Positions 1-7,080 of a stretch of 24,485 nucleotides of DNA are shown here, one piece after another (the stretch's first letter is position 1; each line of letters begins with the position of its first letter). The position numbers and the translations under genes were made by a program. Below the pieces are notes generated by a model. It was given only the letters and a program-made list of their open reading frames with translations, had not been told where the DNA came from and made no database searches. The stretch lies in the IMG/VR virus record IMGVR_UViG_3300050006_000842, positions 1 to 24,485 of that record; one strand, given 5' to 3'. This DNA is from a virus.

Positions 1-62
1 TTGACCAGCTCGCTGATGTTGAGGCCCTCGAGGAAGTCGAAGGTATCAGGGTCGTGGGTCAT
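1..62 (-). CDS. hypothetical protein, 5' end only (partial)
   Basis: Only the first 20 codons lie in the window; the protein begins MTHDPDTFDF and the rest is beyond base 1. I accept it as a gene because an AGGGGAG ribosome binding site sits about nine bases before the ATG and because it overlaps the end of the upstream gene by 17 bases, the spacing seen throughout this run. The visible residues are acidic and show no motif. No function can be assigned. Confidence 0.6.
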   Translation of the reverse strand, partial: MTHDPDTFDFLEGLNISELV

Positions 63-417
63 AGTCGTCTCTCCCCTGGCAACTGGTGCAGGTGTAGAAC
101 AGTGGTTTCAGCTCGCATATCTGCAGGTCGACCGAGGTCAGGTCGAGGTTGTGGTCCATCGCGTGGCGGACGTCGCGTGCCAGTACTGGGTTGGTCTGCT
201 TGAGCCGGTAGACCAGGTCGGTGTTCCTGGCCTCGGCGGCGAGCTTCCCCAGAGGGCAAGGCACGAGCCTGCGCAGGTCCGGCAGTAGGACCTGGAATGA
301 GTGGTTGGGGCAGTCCCCGCAGTGGTCGAACGGCATGAGCAGGCACTTGACACGGGAGACCTGGTAGGGACTCCGGCGCGCAGGGTCTGGCCCGGGGCAG
401 TAGACGACACCTGTCAT
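46..417 (-). CDS. hypothetical Cys-rich protein
   Basis: A 123-residue protein of unknown function with eight cysteines (C7, C25, C33, C36, C54, C101, C110, C113). The CGDC pair at 33-36 with C25 and C54, and the CTSC at 110-113 with C101, look like two metal-binding clusters, probably zinc; an iron-sulfur site cannot be excluded. It begins inside the stop of the RusA-like gene (ATGA, four-base overlap), so the two are probably translationally coupled. Its place at the distal end of the replication/recombination run suggests a nucleic-acid role, but this rests on position only. Confidence 0.7.
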   Translation of the reverse strand: MTGVVYCPGPDPARRSPYQVSRVKCLLMPFDHCGDCPNHSFQVLLPDLRRLVPCPLGKLAAEARNTDLVYRLKQTNPVLARDVRHAMDHNLDLTSVDLQICELKPLFYTCTSCQGRDDYDPRP

Positions 418-962
418 TCCTCACCGAGGAACTCCTTGGGCACCCCGAAGACTCGTGGGTCGTCCAAGGTGATGAGCACAGACACCCCGGGACTCTCATC
501 GTCGATGAGCTTCTTGCCGGAGACCACGAAGTTGAAGCGGTCATCGACCCCCATGGTGTCGGCCACGGCGTCCTCGACCAGCTTGTACCTGTTGGAGACG
601 TCCATCCTCTTGAACCGGGACTCTGCCATCCGCTCCCCGGCCTTCTTGATGCGCCGAGCCTTGGATCCCTTCTTCCCAACCCACGTGTCCTTCTTGTACC
701 TGTTGGGCCACTTGGGGTTGACCACCTCTCCGAGCTTGAAGCGTAGGGTGATCTCCAGGGCGAGGACCATCCCAGTTGCGACAGACTGTCGCATCCGCTG
801 GATGGTGAACAGCTGTTCCCGAGCCAGGTGCGCCGAGAAGTGCGCCTTCCAGTTCTTGGCCGTGTCCGTGAGGCGCCGCCCACCGCCGGATGCGTTGTAG
901 AACGCGTTGTTCGCCGACGGTGGGAGCTCCTCGTAGTCCACGAGGATGGACGGGACGTTCAC
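414..962 (-). CDS. rusA-like: RusA-like Holliday junction resolvase
   Basis: A 182-residue protein resembling RusA, the dimeric endonuclease that cuts four-way DNA junctions. The family signature DxDNxxKxxxDaL...DD is visible as DVSNRYKLVEDAV at 121-133 followed by V-D-D at 139-141; the N-terminal PPSANNAFY at 14-22 fits the usual P-P-S-x-N opening. One metal-binding Asp of the family (second D of DxDN, D72 in E. coli RusA) is Ser123 here, so activity is uncertain. There is an insertion rich in Lys and Arg at 82-120 before the signature. The gene overlaps its upstream neighbour by four bases (ATGA). A perfect 7-bp-arm palindrome lies inside the coding sequence, at codons 57-62. In this position it would resolve recombination or replication junctions before packaging. 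Confidence 0.78.
   Translation of the reverse strand: MNVPSILVDYEELPPSANNAFYNASGGGRRLTDTAKNWKAHFSAHLAREQLFTIQRMRQSVATGMVLALEITLRFKLGEVVNPKWPNRYKKDTWVGKKGSKARRIKKAGERMAESRFKRMDVSNRYKLVEDAVADTMGVDDRFNFVVSGKKLIDDESPGVSVLITLDDPRVFGVPKEFLGEE
777..793. repeat. palindrome copy 1 (TGCGACA-n3-TGTCGCA)
   Basis: A perfect inverted repeat with 7-bp arms and a GAC centre, inside the RusA-like gene. Two further copies of the same core, GCGACAGnCTGTCG(C/T), lie at 14361-14377 and 19992-20006. Spacing and symmetry suit a dimeric DNA-binding protein, but no binding protein is shown by the sequence. Confidence 0.6.
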
Positions 963-1522
963 AGGGAGGCCCGCCGATTGCCTTGGGAATACTCCCGCTG
1001 GGCACCCGACCGGGCCTGCCCGCGGAGGGTGATGGTCCGGCTGACCGTGTTGAAGTCCGACTCCGCGGCGTCGTAGGCTGCCTCGATGATGCCCACCAGG
1101 TTGCTGTAGTACAGGTGCTCACCCGTGATGTCCTGGACCCGGACGTCTCGCTCCAGGATGTCGTCGAGCATCCACTTCTTCTCGGTCGTCTTGGCCGTGT
1201 CGGCGTGCTGCTTGCGTAGGTAGGCCAGCTGGACGCGTACCTGCTTCTTGGTCTCGTCCCGGCAGCCCTTGTAGAAGGCCAGCTGACCCCGCAGGAAGTT
1301 CTTCCACTGGTTGGTGATGGTGAGCAGTTCGCCCACGTCGCGGTCGGACATGCCGGCGCTGTTTGCTGGGAGCTGCCCGCTGTACAACTCGCCGCCCCAC
1401 TGGGGGGCAGAGGGCAGGACGATCCCCTGCTTCTTGAGGTTGGACATCACCCGGTCCATGACCTTGGCATGGGTGAGGGCCTCCTCCACGTCGCGTGACA
1501 TCGAGAGGGTCTTCTTGGCCAT
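959..1522 (-). CDS. hypothetical protein
   Basis: A 187-residue protein beginning MAKKTLSMSR. An in-frame ATG exists 18 codons upstream, but I chose base 1522 because it forms a TGATG stop-start overlap with the nuclease gene and has AGAGGA about eight bases before it. The middle of the protein (roughly 65-120) is helical and charged, with a likely coiled coil; the C-terminus is basic. No catalytic motif is visible. It lies between the Cas4-like nuclease and the RusA-like resolvase, so a recombination accessory role is possible but not shown. Confidence 0.75.
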   Translation of the reverse strand: MAKKTLSMSRDVEEALTHAKVMDRVMSNLKKQGIVLPSAPQWGGELYSGQLPANSAGMSDRDVGELLTITNQWKNFLRGQLAFYKGCRDETKKQVRVQLAYLRKQHADTAKTTEKKWMLDDILERDVRVQDITGEHLYYSNLVGIIEAAYDAAESDFNTVSRTITLRGQARSGAQREYSQGNRRASL

Positions 1523-2328
1523 CAGCTCATCCTCTTCTCGCAGATGGCCTTGTAGTTGCACTGCTTGCAGGCCCACTTCTTGACGTCGGGGTCGGGCCCG
1601 TCGTCGTCAGCCTCCAGGGCGATGTCCGTCTTGGCCTCGATGCTCTGCCACAGGGGCTGGGAGAAGGGCACAGCGAACTCCTGCATCGCGGAGTTGTTCT
1701 TGTCGTAGTAGAGGATGTACCCGAACGGGACGTCCAGGCCCTTCATGTAGCAGTGGAACTGCTTGGGGTGCCCGGGCACCGGCTTGGACAGCTTGCTGAA
1801 GGCGTCGTGGTTGATGGTCTTGAGTTCGAGGGCGTAGCGGAAGTCCGGGGTGATGCGGACGCCGTCCGTGCTCCCAGAGAGGAAGCGGTCCTCGACCATG
1901 ACGCTGGCCTCGTCGGTGAAGGAGTCGGTCTCGTCGTCGGCGAGGCTGGGGTGGTCGATCCAGCCCCACATGGCCTCGAAGTAGCTCTGCAGCTGCTCGT
2001 GCACGGCGTGGCCGGTGTCGAAGATGAGGCGCAGCCGGTCGTCGACGTAGTCCTTCTTGGGCGCGCCCTGGAGCTGATACCAGAGCTTGCGAGCGCACCC
2101 GTCGATGGACGAGGGCTCGATGCGGTAGGTCTCCCGGAGCTTGGGCTCATCCTGGGAGCGGCGGGTGGCCCGGGCGATCTGGGTCCGCTGGTAGGCGAGG
2201 TCCACCTCGGGCTCGTTGCGGGCCTTCAGGAACGCCTTCAGCTCGGTGAGCGGGGAGATGGCGTTGACGAACGCCTCCACCTCCTGGGGCGAGTACTTCG
2301 CCAGGTCATCGTGTGTTCTCAGTTGCAC
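1522..2328 (-). CDS. Cas4/RecB-like PD-(D/E)XK nuclease with probable Fe-S cluster
   Basis: A 268-residue DNA exonuclease-like protein. RecB-family motifs appear in order: GHAVHE at 106-111, the metal-binding GSTDG at 152-156 (D155), the catalytic ELK at 168-170, and a QxxxY element at 190-194. One cysteine at 78 (DGCARKLWY) plus C254, C257 and C263 (CKQC...C) match the four-cysteine iron-sulfur arrangement of Cas4 and AddB-type nucleases. The start is GTG, preceded by a textbook AAGGAGG six bases away. It overlaps the upstream resolvase-like gene by 23 bases. No CRISPR array or other cas gene is present, so it is best read as a phage recombination nuclease making single-stranded ends for the nearby RecA homologue. 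Confidence 0.85.
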   Translation of the reverse strand: MQLRTHDDLAKYSPQEVEAFVNAISPLTELKAFLKARNEPEVDLAYQRTQIARATRRSQDEPKLRETYRIEPSSIDGCARKLWYQLQGAPKKDYVDDRLRLIFDTGHAVHEQLQSYFEAMWGWIDHPSLADDETDSFTDEASVMVEDRFLSGSTDGVRITPDFRYALELKTINHDAFSKLSKPVPGHPKQFHCYMKGLDVPFGYILYYDKNNSAMQEFAVPFSQPLWQSIEAKTDIALEADDDGPDPDVKKWACKQCNYKAICEKRMS

Positions 2329-2812
2329 GTGCTGCCTCCTTCAGAGCCTGGTAGTCGTCGATGTCCATGACCATCAGGCGGGTTCTGTTTCGTCCATGTC
2401 TGAAAGTGAGCGCCATCACGGGGGCCTTCCCACGTGCGAGCGCCTGTGTCCGAATCTTCACCCAGTCTGCCAGGGCGAGTGTGATGGTCTTGGCGCGCGT
2501 CTCCTTCAGCTCGTGCAGCTCCTCCTGGAAGTCCACGTCCGCCTTGTCGATGGGGCCGCAGCCGGAGCCGCGGGTCTTGCGCCCGCCGAGCTGCTTGGCA
2601 TGCGCTGTCTCGGTGTCGTCGCTGTCGCGGCGGATGTTGCGCCGTTGGTAGGCTGCCTGGTACTGGGACCGGGTAGGGGACAGCTCGATGGCCTTCTTGG
2701 GTACGATGGTCCCACAGCCGGAGCACTTGGCGCGTGTGGTGACCATCTGCCAGTCGTTCTCGCCACACCGACTGCACACGGCGGTGTCAACAGTAGTTGG
2801 GCTGGACGCCAT
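2306..2812 (-). CDS. zinc-ribbon PD-(D/E)XK resolvase-like nuclease
   Basis: A 168-residue protein. The N-terminus holds a zinc ribbon (C13, C16, C30, C33). The rest resembles small Hjc/RecU-type and phage recombination nucleases: an acidic residue near E68, a GGRKTRGSG turn at 76-84, Asp92/Asp94 in KADVD, and the catalytic ELK at 101-103, followed by the typical helix ending in ARGKAPVMALTF at 126-137. I infer a structure-specific DNA endonuclease. The assignment comes from motif pattern only, so the exact family is uncertain. It overlaps the recombinase gene upstream by 26 bases and the Cas4-like gene downstream by 23 bases, which fits a recombination operon. Confidence 0.68.
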   Translation of the reverse strand: MASSPTTVDTAVCSRCGENDWQMVTTRAKCSGCGTIVPKKAIELSPTRSQYQAAYQRRNIRRDSDDTETAHAKQLGGRKTRGSGCGPIDKADVDFQEELHELKETRAKTITLALADWVKIRTQALARGKAPVMALTFRHGRNRTRLMVMDIDDYQALKEAARATENTR

Positions 2813-3956
2813 TGGCTTTCATGACCTTCCCCTCCATCTCCATGCGGAGCGTGGAGTCCTCGCGGATGGCGTCGACCCACTTGTCGATGCCCTGTTTCTT
2901 CTTGCCGTCGAAGGAGTACCAGGAGCCCTTGGTCTCGACCACTCCGCACTTCTGCGCGGCGATGACGAGGGCGCGCTCGAGGTCGGCGCCGGTGGCGTAG
3001 TAGTACCGGAAGCTGCCGGTCGGTCCGTCGTGGCAGCCGGCCTTGCCCTTGAGGATTTCCCAGTTGATGATCTTGCCGACCTTGACCAGCTTGGACTGGC
3101 CCTCAGGCTTGCCCTCGGTGACGACGCCCTTGGGGTTCTGGAACAGCCGCTTGCCGGGCCGCAGCATGATGCTGACGAACTTGCCGTGCTTGAGTGCCCA
3201 GCCACCCTGGATCTCGTAGAGCTTCTTGGGGTCCATCGAGTCGCGCATCTGGTTGACGCCGATGACTGTGGTCGAGACGGGGGTCCCCCCGCCGACCCCC
3301 ATCATGATGGCCGTGTACCGGCGGATGAACTCGGCGTTGACCTTGGCAGAACCGCCGCGGGTCTTGTCCTTCATCCCCTTGTTGGCCTCAGCGGCGGTCA
3401 TCAGGGAGCCCCAGGAGTCGATGCCGAGGACGTTGTAGAGGTCGGGCAGCAGCATGTCGAGGATGGCGTCGTAGAGCGTCTCAGCGCTGTCTGCGAACAC
3501 CGTGTGGAAGGTGCCGACCTCGTCGCGCAGCTCGGCCAGCTCCTTGGCTGTGAACGAGCGCTCCTCGACCGCCTCCATCCGTGCGATCTCCGCGGCGCTG
3601 TACGACACGCGGAAGCCGTGCATCTTCCCGAAGAGCTTGTCGTAGTGCATCTCGGTCATGGCCACGGCGCCGGCGAAGTCCTCTGCGAAGATCTCCTGCT
3701 GGCGCTTGAGGTACTGGTTGAGCAGCCAGGACTTGCAGGACCCCTCGGGCCCGATGAGTTCCACCAGGCCACCAGCGGGGAGCCCCCCGCCCGTGGCGAT
3801 GTCGAGGTCGATGAGCCCGGAGGGTCTGCGCAGGTAGTAGTAGGGGAGGGTGATCTCGCTGGCGCGACACAACCGTGCCCGCCCCTTCGACCCCTTGGTG
3901 ACCTGCACGGCGAGGGCGTCGAGCTGCTCTTGGCGAGTGGGTTCCTTGTCAGTCAC
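2787..3956 (-). CDS. recA-like: RecA/UvsX-like recombinase
   Basis: A 389-residue strand-exchange ATPase homologue. Walker A is GPEGSCKS at 69-76, Walker B NVLGIDS at 175-181, and the DNA-binding/sensor loop contains VIGVNQMRD at 231-239, like INQIR of RecA. The C-terminus (about 339-365) keeps the RecA feature GVVETKGSWYSFDG followed by Gln-Gly. The Walker A glycine before the lysine is Cys74, an unusual change but comparable to Phe at the same place in T4 UvsX. I chose the GTG at 3956 rather than a GTG/ATG further upstream because AGGAGG lies six bases before it and it overlaps the zinc-ribbon gene by only eight bases. It should act with the adjacent nucleases in replication-linked recombination. 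Confidence 0.9.
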   Translation of the reverse strand: MTDKEPTRQEQLDALAVQVTKGSKGRARLCRASEITLPYYYLRRPSGLIDLDIATGGGLPAGGLVELIGPEGSCKSWLLNQYLKRQQEIFAEDFAGAVAMTEMHYDKLFGKMHGFRVSYSAAEIARMEAVEERSFTAKELAELRDEVGTFHTVFADSAETLYDAILDMLLPDLYNVLGIDSWGSLMTAAEANKGMKDKTRGGSAKVNAEFIRRYTAIMMGVGGGTPVSTTVIGVNQMRDSMDPKKLYEIQGGWALKHGKFVSIMLRPGKRLFQNPKGVVTEGKPEGQSKLVKVGKIINWEILKGKAGCHDGPTGSFRYYYATGADLERALVIAAQKCGVVETKGSWYSFDGKKKQGIDKWVDAIREDSTLRMEMEGKVMKANGVQPNYC

Positions 3957-4125
3957 GCTTGGCCTCCTCGGGCTCGCGTTCCCACGGCTTGGTGCCGCAG
4001 TTGGGGCAGACCGGGACGTTGGCGGAGTAGTCGACCTTGTCACTCCCGCACGACGGGCACTTCGCGCCGCCCTCCTGGCCTTCCTTGGTGAGTTCGTCGT
4101 CCGTCACGACACTGTACTTGTCCAT
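3949..4125 (-). CDS. small zinc-ribbon protein
   Basis: A 58-residue protein with two CxxC knuckles (CPSC at 23-26, CPNC at 40-43) typical of a zinc ribbon, and an acidic-basic tail. I place the start at the ATG at 4125 because GGGAGG lies about six bases upstream. This start lies 86 bases inside the 3' end of the upstream gene, read in another frame. It overlaps the recombinase start by eight bases. Role unknown; possibly a DNA- or protein-binding adaptor. Confidence 0.72.
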   Translation of the reverse strand: MDKYSVVTDDELTKEGQEGGAKCPSCGSDKVDYSANVPVCPNCGTKPWEREPEEAKRD

Positions 4126-4561
4126 CGGGGTCCTCCCATCTGCGGACCTGGCTGAGGTCCACGTTGTCATCCTCCTCGGTGGAGGCCCGGCGCGCCTTGA
4201 CCAAGCGCTCGTGGGCCTCCGCGTTCCTCGCGAAGACGAACCGGCAGACCGGGTAGGCGTCTGCTATGGCTCGTAGAATGAGCCCGTCACGTAGGGCGAT
4301 GCCGCAGGCCCTCCTCCAGGAGAGCTTAACCTGCAGGCCCCCCGCTGAGGCGGTGATGCCCTCGGGCCCGTGCCGCTCGATGCGCCCGTCGCCGGCCCCG
4401 CCACCGGAGCCTGCTGCGTCCTTGAACGCCTCCCATGGGGTGCGGAAGCCGGGGTAGGCGTACACCTCCCCCACCTTCAGGGCCACGTAGGCGTTGTCGA
4501 TGTGCCGCAGCACCTGGCTCACGGCCCAGCGCTCGAGGTCAGCCTTGGTCACGCGTGGCAT
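4040..4561 (-). CDS. hypothetical protein
   Basis: A 173-residue protein beginning MPRVTKADLERW. The start at 4561 has GAGGG a few bases upstream and overlaps the HU-like gene by 23 bases. The N-terminal half is helical; a glycine-rich stretch (about 52-60) links to a beta-rich middle part. No recognised motif. The last 30 or so residues overlap the zinc-ribbon gene in another frame and are Arg/Gly-rich, as expected for a passive overlapping frame, so the real C-terminus may matter little. Function unknown. Confidence 0.65.
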   Translation of the reverse strand: MPRVTKADLERWAVSQVLRHIDNAYVALKVGEVYAYPGFRTPWEAFKDAAGSGGGAGDGRIERHGPEGITASAGGLQVKLSWRRACGIALRDGLILRAIADAYPVCRFVFARNAEAHERLVKARRASTEEDDNVDLSQVRRWEDPDGQVQCRDGRRTHQGRPGGRREVPVVRE

Positions 4562-4832
4562 GGAACCCTCGGTACGGCGTGAACACCACGACCTCCTTGG
4601 GGGGCAGGTCGATGGTCTTGCCGGTGTTGAAGTCGTAGCCCTTCTTGGCCTTGCGGGTGGTGACGGTGAACTTGCCGAAGCCGGCCAACTCAACCGCCTC
4701 ACCCGTGCAGACCACCCCCGCGATGACAGAGAGGGCCATGTCGATGATGGGCTTGGCGACGGCACGAGGCAGTTGTACACCGCCTCGACGACAGCGCCTG
4801 ACGACGGAGTCGACCAGTTCGCGCTTGGTCAT
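4539..4832 (-). CDS. HU/IHF-family DNA-binding protein
   Basis: A 97-residue HU-like protein. The N-terminal helices (MTKRELVDSVVRRC...) are followed by the family beta-sheet signature ELAGFGKFTVTTRKAKKGYD at 48-67 and the returning arm TGKTIDLPPKEVVVFTP at 70-86. Such proteins bend and compact DNA. In the arm tip the usual RNPxTG is YDFNTG, so the intercalating proline is replaced by Phe. The ATG forms a four-base overlap with the upstream small gene; the nearest GGAG is about 13 bases away, so translation is probably coupled. A phage-encoded architectural protein here could serve replication, recombination or genome condensation. Confidence 0.85.
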   Translation of the reverse strand: MTKRELVDSVVRRCRRGGVQLPRAVAKPIIDMALSVIAGVVCTGEAVELAGFGKFTVTTRKAKKGYDFNTGKTIDLPPKEVVVFTPYRGFHATRDQG

Positions 4833-5047
4833 GGGCGGAAGATCTCCAGCTTCTGCTGGGTCTCCGGGTAGTACTTCGCCTCGATCTCCGTGGCGACCTC
4901 GTCGATGGGCATGTCCAGGGTGGCGGACAGGTGCCCGCGGTTCAGGACGTGGTCGACCGCGGCTTGGAGCACGCGCTCCACGTCGGGGATGTCGACCTTC
5001 TCACCCTCGAGGTAGCGGGCGGTGATGGTCAGGGTGGCTTCGATCAT
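4829..5047 (-). CDS. small hypothetical protein
   Basis: A 72-residue acidic protein beginning MIEATLTITARY. The start at 5047 has AGGAG six bases upstream and leaves an eight-base gap after the DNA polymerase gene. It has a predicted strand-helix pattern with a run of acidic residues, and no cysteine cluster or catalytic motif. Its stop overlaps the HU-like start (ATGA). Function unknown. Confidence 0.7.
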   Translation of the reverse strand: MIEATLTITARYLEGEKVDIPDVERVLQAAVDHVLNRGHLSATLDMPIDEVATEIEAKYYPETQQKLEIFRP

Positions 5048-5055
5048 GGCATCTC

Positions 5056-7029
5056 CTACTTCGCCTCCGCCCAGCTGTAGCCGGGGCCGCCGTCGATGGG
5101 CAACGGGACCGACAGGTCGTCGCGGAAGGGGTGGGTCATGACGTGCTCGATGAGCTCGAAGCACGCAGCCTCGACCTCGTCGTCGTCGGGGATCTCGAAC
5201 ATCAGCTCGTCGTGCACCTGCAGTAGGAGCTGGCAGTCAAGAGCTTGCAGCTCCTGGGCCACGCCACTGAAGCGGTCCGACTCGAGGGAGTCGACCCACA
5301 GCATGGCGACCTTGGCGATGTCGGCGGCACTCCCCTGGATGGGTGTGTTGACCGCGGCGCGCTCGGACATGCCATGGTCCTGACGGCTGTCGACGAAGGG
5401 CAGGTGGCGGTAGCGACCGACCAGTGTGCGCACGAACTTGTGCTGGTGCGCGAAGTCCTTCTGGTAGTCCGTGTAGCGTGCGATGCCCGGGCGGGCGGCC
5501 CGGAACTGCTCGATGGCGCGCTTGGCTTCGGCGATGGTGATGCCGGCCGTGACAGCCAGCTTCGCGGGGCCGCCACCGTAGATGATGAGGAAGCCGGAGT
5601 TCTTGGCGAGCTTCCTCTCCCACAGCCGCTGCTTGTGCTCGTCCGTGGGATCCTCTGCCTGCTTGGCCTCGTAGTACTCCTCGTAGGGCCGGCCGTTGAT
5701 CTTGGCCGCGGTGTCACAGTGGATGTCCAGGCCGGCGTTGATGGCCTCGATCATCCCAGCGTCCTGGCTCATGTGAGCCATGATGCGCATCTCCAGCTGG
5801 CTGTAGTCGTAGACCAACAGCCGCTTGCCCTCGCCGGCGACGAAGGCACCGCGGAGACCGAACTCGTCCTTGTCCGGTGTGGGGATGTTCTGCAGGTTGG
5901 GCCCACTGCTGGACAGTCGCCCGGTCTGGGTGCCCGCCTGGTTCAGGGTGGTGTGCACCCGGCAGTTGGCGTCGACCAGCCCAGACATCTTCTTGATGTA
6001 GGTGTCGTACAGCTTGGAGAGGTGCCGGTGGTTCAGGAGAATCTCGGCCTCCTCCAATCCCTCCTCTGCCCACTTCTCCAGCACCAGCTTGGCTGTGGAC
6101 GGCATGCGGTTGCCCGTGGTTCCACCCGCGGTCCAGTGGATACAGGGGTGGTTGAATGGGTCGCGCCACTGCTTCTCACCCTCGTCGTAGGAGTAGAACA
6201 GCTCCCGCAGGGCCTTGGGGCTCCGCAGGTTGACCATGTGGCCAGCCATCTTGGCGAAGTGCTTCTCGGTGTCGATCAGGGTCTGCTGGATGCCGGGGGA
6301 GATGTCCTCCAGGTGACCGATGTCCACGCAGATGCCGCGTCGCTCGCAGCGCCACAGGACGTGGGTGAAGGGCTCCTCGACCTCGATGTAGTGGTCCCAG
6401 GCGGAGTAGTCGGTGTCGAAGGGCATGGCCTTCAGGCGGTCGCGTAGCTCCAGCCCGAGCTGTAGGGAAGCCCAGGCGTCCAGGGAGGCGTACTCGATGA
6501 CCTTGTCGGGGTCCTCGTGCAGGGCCGTCAGCAGGATGTCCTCGAGGCCCTCGTCCTTCTTCTTGACCCGGCGCTTGCCGGTCTCGGGGTCGACCAGGAA
6601 GACCTGGGCGAACTCCTGCATCGCGGAGGCGTTGAGGATGCCGTACTTCTTGATGCACTGCTTCAGGCCGTGCTGCCCGTTGACGTTGAGCAACCAGTCC
6701 ATCACCACGGTGTCCCACAGCGTGCCGCGCAGCTCGATGCCCGCATTGGCCAGCATGTGCTTGTCGAACTTGACGTTGGTGAGGACCTTGACGATGTCCA
6801 TGGAGTGGAAGAAGGGCTCGAACACCGGCAGGAATTCCCGCAGGATGCACCAGCGGTCTTTCCCATCGCTGATGGACCAGCACACGATGTGGTCGCGGAC
6901 GGTGTCCAGGCCGGTGGTCTCGGTGTCCAGGCCTACGTACTCGGCCTGCATCACCTGCGCCAGCGCAGCCTGTGCCCTCTCGTAGGTGTCGACGAATGAC
7001 GGCTCGGGGAGCGCGACGTTCAGTCTCAT
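5056..7029 (-). CDS. polA-like: family A DNA polymerase with 3'-5' exonuclease
   Basis: A 657-residue replicative polymerase related to bacterial Pol I and T7 gp5. The proofreading exonuclease is intact: D35/E37 in GLDTETTGL, N85-D89 in NVKFD, and Y180-D184 in YASLD. Polymerase motif A is YDYSQLEMR at 407-415 (D408). The O-helix is RKLAKNSGFLIIYGGG at 472-487, with R472, K476 and F480 at the correct spacing; Phe at the last position predicts strong discrimination against dideoxynucleotides. Motif C is QVHDE at 604-608. There is no 5'-nuclease domain. The ATG at 7029 follows GGAGG by five bases; an upstream in-frame start has no such site. A strong hairpin lies just before the gene. Confidence 0.95.
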   Translation of the reverse strand: MRLNVALPEPSFVDTYERAQAALAQVMQAEYVGLDTETTGLDTVRDHIVCWSISDGKDRWCILREFLPVFEPFFHSMDIVKVLTNVKFDKHMLANAGIELRGTLWDTVVMDWLLNVNGQHGLKQCIKKYGILNASAMQEFAQVFLVDPETGKRRVKKKDEGLEDILLTALHEDPDKVIEYASLDAWASLQLGLELRDRLKAMPFDTDYSAWDHYIEVEEPFTHVLWRCERRGICVDIGHLEDISPGIQQTLIDTEKHFAKMAGHMVNLRSPKALRELFYSYDEGEKQWRDPFNHPCIHWTAGGTTGNRMPSTAKLVLEKWAEEGLEEAEILLNHRHLSKLYDTYIKKMSGLVDANCRVHTTLNQAGTQTGRLSSSGPNLQNIPTPDKDEFGLRGAFVAGEGKRLLVYDYSQLEMRIMAHMSQDAGMIEAINAGLDIHCDTAAKINGRPYEEYYEAKQAEDPTDEHKQRLWERKLAKNSGFLIIYGGGPAKLAVTAGITIAEAKRAIEQFRAARPGIARYTDYQKDFAHQHKFVRTLVGRYRHLPFVDSRQDHGMSERAAVNTPIQGSAADIAKVAMLWVDSLESDRFSGVAQELQALDCQLLLQVHDELMFEIPDDDEVEAACFELIEHVMTHPFRDDLSVPLPIDGGPGYSWAEAK

Positions 7030-7043
7030 AGTGCCTCCGCCAG

Positions 7044-7069
7044 CCCCTCCCGCCACGCGACGGGAGGGG
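7044..7069. other. 9-bp-stem hairpin upstream of the DNA polymerase gene
   Basis: CCCCTCCCG (7044-7052) and CGGGAGGGG (7061-7069) pair perfectly around an eight-base loop, in the 51-base gap between the Cys-rich protein gene and the polymerase start. There is no T-tract, so a classical terminator is doubtful. Options are a U-less actinobacterial-type terminator, an attenuator, or an mRNA processing or stability element. The ribosome binding site lies six bases beyond the stem on the minus strand. Confidence 0.6.
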
Positions 7070-7080
7070 AGGCGTGAAGG

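Noticed and set aside
1522-2328. CRISPR adaptation system suggested by the Cas4-like nuclease
   Set aside because: No repeat-spacer array and no cas1 or cas2 in the window; the gene fits a phage recombination operon.
2688-4091. A 467-codon plus-strand frame
   Set aside because: Antisense to the RecA-like gene, which has clear Walker and L2 motifs.
5245-6447. A 400-codon plus-strand frame
   Set aside because: Antisense to the DNA polymerase gene; composition typical of a shadow frame.
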